From Cheiracanthium punctorium (lineage: Eukaryota; Arthropoda; Arachnida; Araneae; Cheiracanthiidae): a DNA stretch of 64,000 nucleotides. A program made the position numbers and the translations under genes. Shown piece by piece: positions 61,893-64,000 of the stretch. Each line of letters begins with the position of its first letter. Within the stretch, counting starts at the first letter, position 1. The stretch lies in contig JAWZYV010012530.1 in NCBI GenBank assembly GCA_038373885.1, forward strand, positions 186,001 to 250,000, written 5' to 3'. The notes under the pieces are model-generated. The model ran no database searches. It was not told where the DNA came from and saw nothing but the letters and a program-made list of their open reading frames with translations.

Positions 61893-62605
61893 CAGTGGCG
61901 TTGCCACGACGGGGGGGGTTAGGGGAGTTAGAACCCCCCCCCCATGAGAAATTTTTTGTCATACAAAATGTATTTTCTTCCCTCTTTAATCACACACACA
62001 CGTATACATACATGTATCGAACGGCACGCTACCAATTGGTAAAATGATCGACACCACACACCAGTTTTCTAGGTTGAATACTTTTATTTCCAAGTTCGGA
62101 CAGAGGGAAGGAGTCAGGCCGGCGACCCGTTGGTTCCTTGGCTATCTTTTCTCTTGACACTGCAGTTTCTAAAAGCTCCTAAAAAAGCCCCTGAAATTTT
62201 CGTGCTCTTGCTTAAATACTCCCCTAGTTACTATGCCAGTTGGCAGGGCGCAGCACGATCGCGAAGGCGTTACTCTCAAACGTCATTAGTTGACTACATT
62301 GTCAATCAAGCCATGAGAAATATTTGCTTAGTTAGGACTTCCAAAAAGGACGCAGCAGGGAAACCGCAGAAAACTGCAAATATTGCTAATATTGCTTTCC
62401 TCCTTATTGAACTCCAAAAATCGTCTCTGAACGTAATATTTGCATGGCCCAGAAGCAGACTTTACTGTAAGAGTAACAGAGATTAAAGAAGGTTTTTTTC
62501 AGATGACATTAAATTAAATTTGAAAAATTTATTTTCTTATTATATATATATATATGAGTTGCAGTAGTCGTAACCGCGCCAGAAAAATTTCTCGCGACGC
62601 CACTG
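61893..62605. mobile_element. hAT element carrying an LTR insertion
   Basis: Termini are CAGTGGCGTTGCCACGAC on the left and, reverse-complemented, CAGTGGCGTCGCGAGAAA on the right. Flanking 8-mers are TGTATGAT (61885-61892) and TCTATGAT (62606-62613), 7 of 8 matching. Interior stretches such as CATACAAAATG and the ACGACTACTGCAACTCATAT stretch (minus strand: GAGTTGCAGTAGTCGT) match the 33.7-kb MITE almost base for base. Relative to that MITE, the centre is split near 62015 by about 525 bp that include an LTR. Confidence 0.9.
62017..62508 (-). mobile_element. Gypsy-like LTR plus primer-binding site
   Basis: On the minus strand an LTR of about 472 bp starts TGTCATCTG at 62508 and ends TTTTACCA at 62037. 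It carries a TATA-like GTATTTAAGC (62220-62211) and AATAAA (62088-62083) in the right order. After two bases (AT) comes TGGTAGCGTGCCGTTCGA (62034-62017), which begins with TGG and is 18 nt long, as a tRNA primer-binding site would be. The internal coding region is absent. Which tRNA would prime it is unknown. A 118-codon frame on the opposite strand is incidental. Confidence 0.65.
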
Positions 62606-64000
62606 TCTATGATTATTACCAAAGAAAAAAATACTCTTTATTAAGCAGAAAAGATGAAAAATAACATCGTCTAATAATATTGGTTACTATTTTATTGTCT
62701 TCTAACATCTTTTGAAAGGAAAATATCTAATAAAAAACAGTGTGTGAATATTCAGGGCCAGAATTCAGTTTTTTACAGTATCCTTTGTATAACCTTTTTT
62801 CAGTATCCTTTGTATTTCATGAATAATGATTAGTCTTTATAGCTGAGCCTAAATAAAGACCATTTAATTGTTCCCATTTAGAGCACGACTTCTAGAGAAG
62901 CTAAAGCAAATAAATTCATCGTGATGAAGAGACTATTGTCAACAGTGCACGTCCCTGGGTAAAGAATTTTTCATCGATATCTACTGACCGCAGCTATTTT
63001 GAAAGTGCTGTTACTTTCAGCAAAGGTCAAATGCTCTTTAGGTACGTGCCGAGGGCATAAGCTGTCAGCTCCCAAAATTTTCAACAAGAGATGAAAACGC
63101 TTGTCGCACACCGAAAAAAAGACATCATCTGTCACAGTGCCATTGTTTCAGCATACAGCCGTTTGTACAACTTCAAGGTGCTTTCGGCAGTGCTGCATTG
63201 ACACTAGAAATAGCCAAAGGTACCTGTGAGAAGAGTCAATGACGAGAGGGAAACAATGGAATCTCTTTTAAAAATTCCTTTTATTGTGGGAATTTCAGAA
63301 TTATTTTTTTAACACGTTGGGCAATTTCGATGCGAGTTCTGTTAGTTGAATGTTAACCTTTTACATGCCAGTGTGCCTGATTTGGAACATCAAATTAAAA
63401 ATTTATTAAAAGATTAAATTTTATCAATAGTGACTTGAACAAATAGCAGATATAATTAAAAGATGACTAGATTTTTTGAAATAGAATTTGCATTTTTATC
63501 ATTAGTGGGAAACTGAATTAAAAAAATCATAAAGAAAAACCATTTCTCTAAATTTTTACGAAGCTATTTTGATACACCCTCTCTCCCCATCCAAACTGAA
63601 TTCATATCTTTACTTAAAAATAAATCTTTCATTATTCTTAGTATTTCACTTATTATTTAAACCCTTTAAAGTGTAGTCAAATTATAACCCCTAAAACTAT
63701 GAAAAAAATGAACCAATCTTCCCATTTGGGAACACAGCAAAAATTGGGGGGGTACATATTTTTACATTTAAATGACTAATATCTGTTAATTAAAGCATTA
63801 AAAGGCAAAATATGCAAAAAAAGTATTTAAAATATGCCAGGATCTGAAATCGACCTGTATAAGATTAAACTGTGTAAATTGCATTCTCCTGTTACTACCG
63901 GGAAAAAAAATGTGTTTAAAGAAAAATGCTGTAATTAAAGTTCTTGGACGTTTTAACCAATACCTTTATAGAAATTGAAATTTAGCTACATCACAACTCT
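62606..64000. other. Non-coding; a possible pseudogene patch
   Basis: At 62914-63193 a plus-strand frame (R-D-E-E-T-I-V-N-S-A-R-P-W-V-K at its start) stays open for about 90 codons apart from one TAA, in DNA of higher GC content. I recognise no family. The rest, to the window edge, is AT-rich. A small duplication of CAGTATCCTTTGTAT lies at about 62777-62816. Confidence 0.4.

Noticed and set aside
62130..62486. 118-codon plus-strand open frame
   Set aside because: It lies antisense within the LTR and has no recognisable domain.
1..64000. CRISPR array, prokaryotic operon or viral genome
   Set aside because: No regularly spaced direct repeats with unique spacers, no tightly packed genes and no viral hallmark proteins were seen.

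Overview
This is about 64 kb of AT-rich (roughly two-thirds or more A+T, judged by eye) eukaryotic DNA that is mostly non-coding. I see no operons, no Shine-Dalgarno-led genes and no dense coding. I do see a spliced signal-peptide exon with a canonical GTAAGT donor, a eukaryotic tRNA, Pol III-derived SINEs, and many miniature inverted-repeat transposons (MITEs) with TA, TTAA or 8-bp target duplications. This fits an arthropod nuclear genome. A chelicerate such as a spider is my best guess, but the sequence alone does not prove it.

Layout. From 1 to about 4.3 kb there is AT-rich DNA with one perfect 21-bp hairpin. At 4.3-6.4 kb lie a TA-flanked mariner-like element carrying a TTAA-flanked piggyBac-type MITE, then a terminal-inverted-repeat (TIR) element rich in AAGCTT that contains a tRNA-derived SINE. 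At 13-16 kb are a pogo-type MITE, a possible hAT remnant, a diverged tandem duplication and a second piggyBac-type MITE. At 18.4-18.6 kb a 206-bp segment with an exon-like 49-nt core is tandemly duplicated. At 19.7-20.1 kb there is a GACGTC-rich element with 35-bp tandem units. At 24.1-24.5 kb there is a satellite-like array of about 173-bp units. A large inverted repeat with arms above 500 bp fills 30.1-31.6 kb. A decayed mariner transposase interrupted by a hAT MITE lies at 33.4-34 kb, and a frameshifted pogo/Tigger-like transposase C-terminus at 37.9-38.5 kb.

The one clear gene is on the minus strand at 47.0-47.3 kb. It is a first coding exon encoding a signal peptide and the start of a group-A SRCR domain, best compared with lysyl-oxidase-like 2 type secreted proteins. 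Upstream of it are a TATA/initiator candidate and a GC/CpG-richer, CT-tract-bearing region at about 47.4-48.7 kb. Its later exons were not recognised in the window.

The right end (51-62.6 kb) is packed with mobile DNA. It holds a CACTGC TIR element, a truncated piggyBac MITE, a roughly 171-bp repeat array with an embedded tRNA-His(GUG), a near-perfect 130-bp inverted repeat, three hAT-type pieces, a mariner element with an antisense transposase relic, a 5S-rRNA-derived SINE, and a gypsy-like LTR with primer-binding site inserted in a hAT element.

No bacterial-type system, CRISPR array or virus was seen. The most interesting patterns are the nested transposon histories, the invertible centre of the piggyBac-type MITEs, a proposed family of TIR elements each enriched for its own palindromic hexamer, and the duplicated exon-like segment.
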